From: Mariniphaga sp.
GTDB taxonomy: Bacteria > Bacteroidota > Bacteroidia > Bacteroidales > Prolixibacteraceae
DNA: 7,917 nt
Assembly (NCBI GenBank): GCA_025363795.1
Contig: JANYLE010000100.1
Span: forward strand, 1 to 7,917
Reading direction: 5' to 3'
Shown here: positions 7,203-7,917 of the stretch, piece by piece
How the letters are laid out: the number at the start of each line of letters is the position of its first letter
How positions within the stretch are numbered: the stretch's first letter is position 1
Made by a program: the position numbers and the translations under genes
The notes under the pieces: model-generated
What the model was told of the DNA's origin: nothing
Seen by the model: the letters and a program-made list of their open reading frames with translations, nothing else
Database searches by the model: none

Positions 7203-7216
7203 GGGATTAGAATCCC
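7203..7216. repeat. Small hairpin between tRNA-Pro and the terminator
   Basis: GGGATT (7203-7208) and AATCCC (7211-7216) are perfect inverted copies. On the minus strand GGGATTCTAATCCCGC resembles a tRNA T-arm (a TTC-loop followed by CCCGC) without a proper 5-bp stem and 7-nt loop. It may be a processing signal after tRNA-Pro or a decayed tRNA 3' end. Confidence 0.4.
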
Positions 7217-7222
7217 TTTTTG

Positions 7223-7297
7223 TCGGGGTACCAGGATTCGAACCTGGGACCCCCTGGTCCCAAACCAGGTGCGCTAGCCGGGCTGCGCTACACCCCG
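7223..7297 (-). tRNA. tRNA-Pro (anticodon UGG)
   Basis: 75 nt, complete cloverleaf on the minus strand. Acceptor CGGGGTG pairs with TACCCCG (one G-U), with discriminator A at 7223. D stem GCGC/GCGC. Anticodon stem CCTGG/CCAGG encloses loop TTTGGGA, giving anticodon TGG. T stem CCAGG/CCTGG encloses the canonical TTCGAAT loop. CCA is not encoded (the flank is CAA). It is the second gene of the tRNA unit, 77 bp after tRNA-Ser. Confidence 0.97.
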
Positions 7298-7342
7298 AAA
7301 AAATATTACTTACATTAATGAACGCTTCTTAAACCCCAAAAA

Positions 7343-7365
7343 CTTTTTCCCTCTTTTTCTCTCTC
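7343..7365. other. 23-nt pyrimidine tract in the tRNA spacer
   Basis: An uninterrupted C/T run on the plus strand, so a pure G/A run in the tRNA precursor between tRNA-Ser and tRNA-Pro. Single-stranded purine-rich spacer RNA would keep the two tRNAs apart and open to processing nucleases (inference). No coding or promoter signal is seen in the rest of the 7298-7374 spacer. Confidence 0.4.
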
Positions 7366-7373
7366 AATTCCTT

Positions 7374-7461
<88 letters not shown>

Positions 7462-7479
7462 TTTCGTTTTTGGGTGGTG

Positions 7480-7510
7480 CAAATGTAGGAATCATTTTCA
7501 CTTAGGCAAA
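7480..7510 (-). promoter_or_regulatory. Bacteroidetes-type promoter of the tRNA unit
   Basis: On the minus strand TTTG (7510-7507) and TACATTTG (7487-7480) are exactly 19 nt apart, a full match to the TTTG-N19-TAnnTTTG consensus of the phylum. Transcription would begin about 6-10 nt before the 5' end of tRNA-Ser, leaving a very short leader. It is the strongest single clue to the phylum in this window. Confidence 0.85.
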
Positions 7511-7917
7511 ATAAAATGGAAAATAAATCGAATAATTATTGACTTTAATGATACCATATGTTCCATATTCCTGATTAATCAAGAGTTATATCGGTCATTT
7601 TTTTTAAAAATTTCTCACAATCGGAGGGATTTTACTGAATTGTGATGTTCAAATACGCGAAAAGATCTGTTGATTTGGGCCATTCGTACAGATTGAAGGG
7701 CAAAAAATATTACCAGAAACAAAAAAGAAGTCAAATAGGGAAATACAGTACGGTGAAAAGTATCAATTTAAAACAAATCTTTGAACACAATTCTAATTCG
7801 TCCGGAGTGACAGTACTGCTCAAATCACAGATAAATCATCAAATGAACTGCCAGAAAATAATATTCAACGACTTCAAATCCTTCATAACTTAAATGGCAA
7901 TAACTATCAAAAAGTCA
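7511..7917. other. Right-end stretch without a supported gene
   Basis: AT-rich DNA with no convincing start, family match or complete gene. One plus-strand frame (GTG 7642 or ATG 7645 to 7893) would give an 82-83 aa very basic, low-complexity protein I do not recognise; its GGAGGG lies too far upstream to help. Another plus-strand frame is open from 7797 to the window edge after a TAA at 7794, has no start codon, and ends in LQILHNLNGNNYQKV, faintly like a Fis-type helix-turn-helix. The minus strand shows nothing longer. Confidence 0.4.

Noticed and set aside
7138..7332. Plus-strand frame of 64 aa overlapping tRNA-Pro
   Set aside because: Most of it is the antisense of the tRNA and its terminator stem, a common false call.
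7642..7893. Plus-strand frame of about 83 aa at the right end
   Set aside because: Very basic, low-complexity composition, no family resemblance and no well-spaced ribosome site; not enough to call a gene.

Overview
The window looks like chromosomal DNA of a Bacteroidota (Bacteroidetes) bacterium. Three things point there: the two best promoter candidates fit the Bacteroidetes pattern (TTG/TTTG, 19 nt, TAnnTTTG), the DNA is moderately AT-rich with very AT-rich spacers, and a secreted GH38-type glycosidase lies beside a cellobiose/mannobiose 2-epimerase-type enzyme, a combination common in that phylum. A cobamide-linked methyltransferase-type gene next to a CobW-type GTPase suggests an anaerobic or facultative lifestyle. 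Genus and lifestyle are inference.

Every convincing gene is on the minus strand. Reading in the direction of transcription (right to left): a tRNA unit, tRNA-Ser(GCU) then tRNA-Pro(UGG), with a near-ideal promoter (7480-7510) and a strong intrinsic terminator (7167-7197). Next comes a gene-free spacer of about 370 bp with a second candidate promoter (6910-6940). Then a tightly packed gene string: a 55-aa unknown protein (6634-6801); a 539-aa protein with a uroporphyrinogen-decarboxylase/MtaA-type methyltransferase fold fused to a CxxC thioredoxin domain and a second thioredoxin-like tail (5004-6623); a CobW/P47K-family P-loop GTPase (4065-4982); an N-acylglucosamine/cellobiose 2-epimerase family enzyme (2764-4026); and an exported GH38-type alpha-mannosidase (2753 to beyond position 1, lacking its C-terminus here). 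Gaps are 10, 21, 38 and 10 bp, so one five-gene operon is likely.

The notable point is that architecture. A methyl-transfer pair (methyltransferase plus metallochaperone-type GTPase) is apparently co-transcribed with a mannoside-processing pair (exported alpha-mannosidase plus cytoplasmic sugar epimerase). One reading is use of O-methylated mannosides: the exported enzyme frees sugars, the epimerase handles them inside, and the methyl group passes to a cobamide route. No corrinoid protein or reactivase is encoded in the window, so this is a hypothesis. The methyltransferase also has a Phe where the family usually has a zinc-ligand His, and the GTPase has CxCL instead of CxCC; both could be specialisations.

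The right end (7511-7917) has no gene I can support. A possible C-terminal-like fragment of a regulator runs off the edge.
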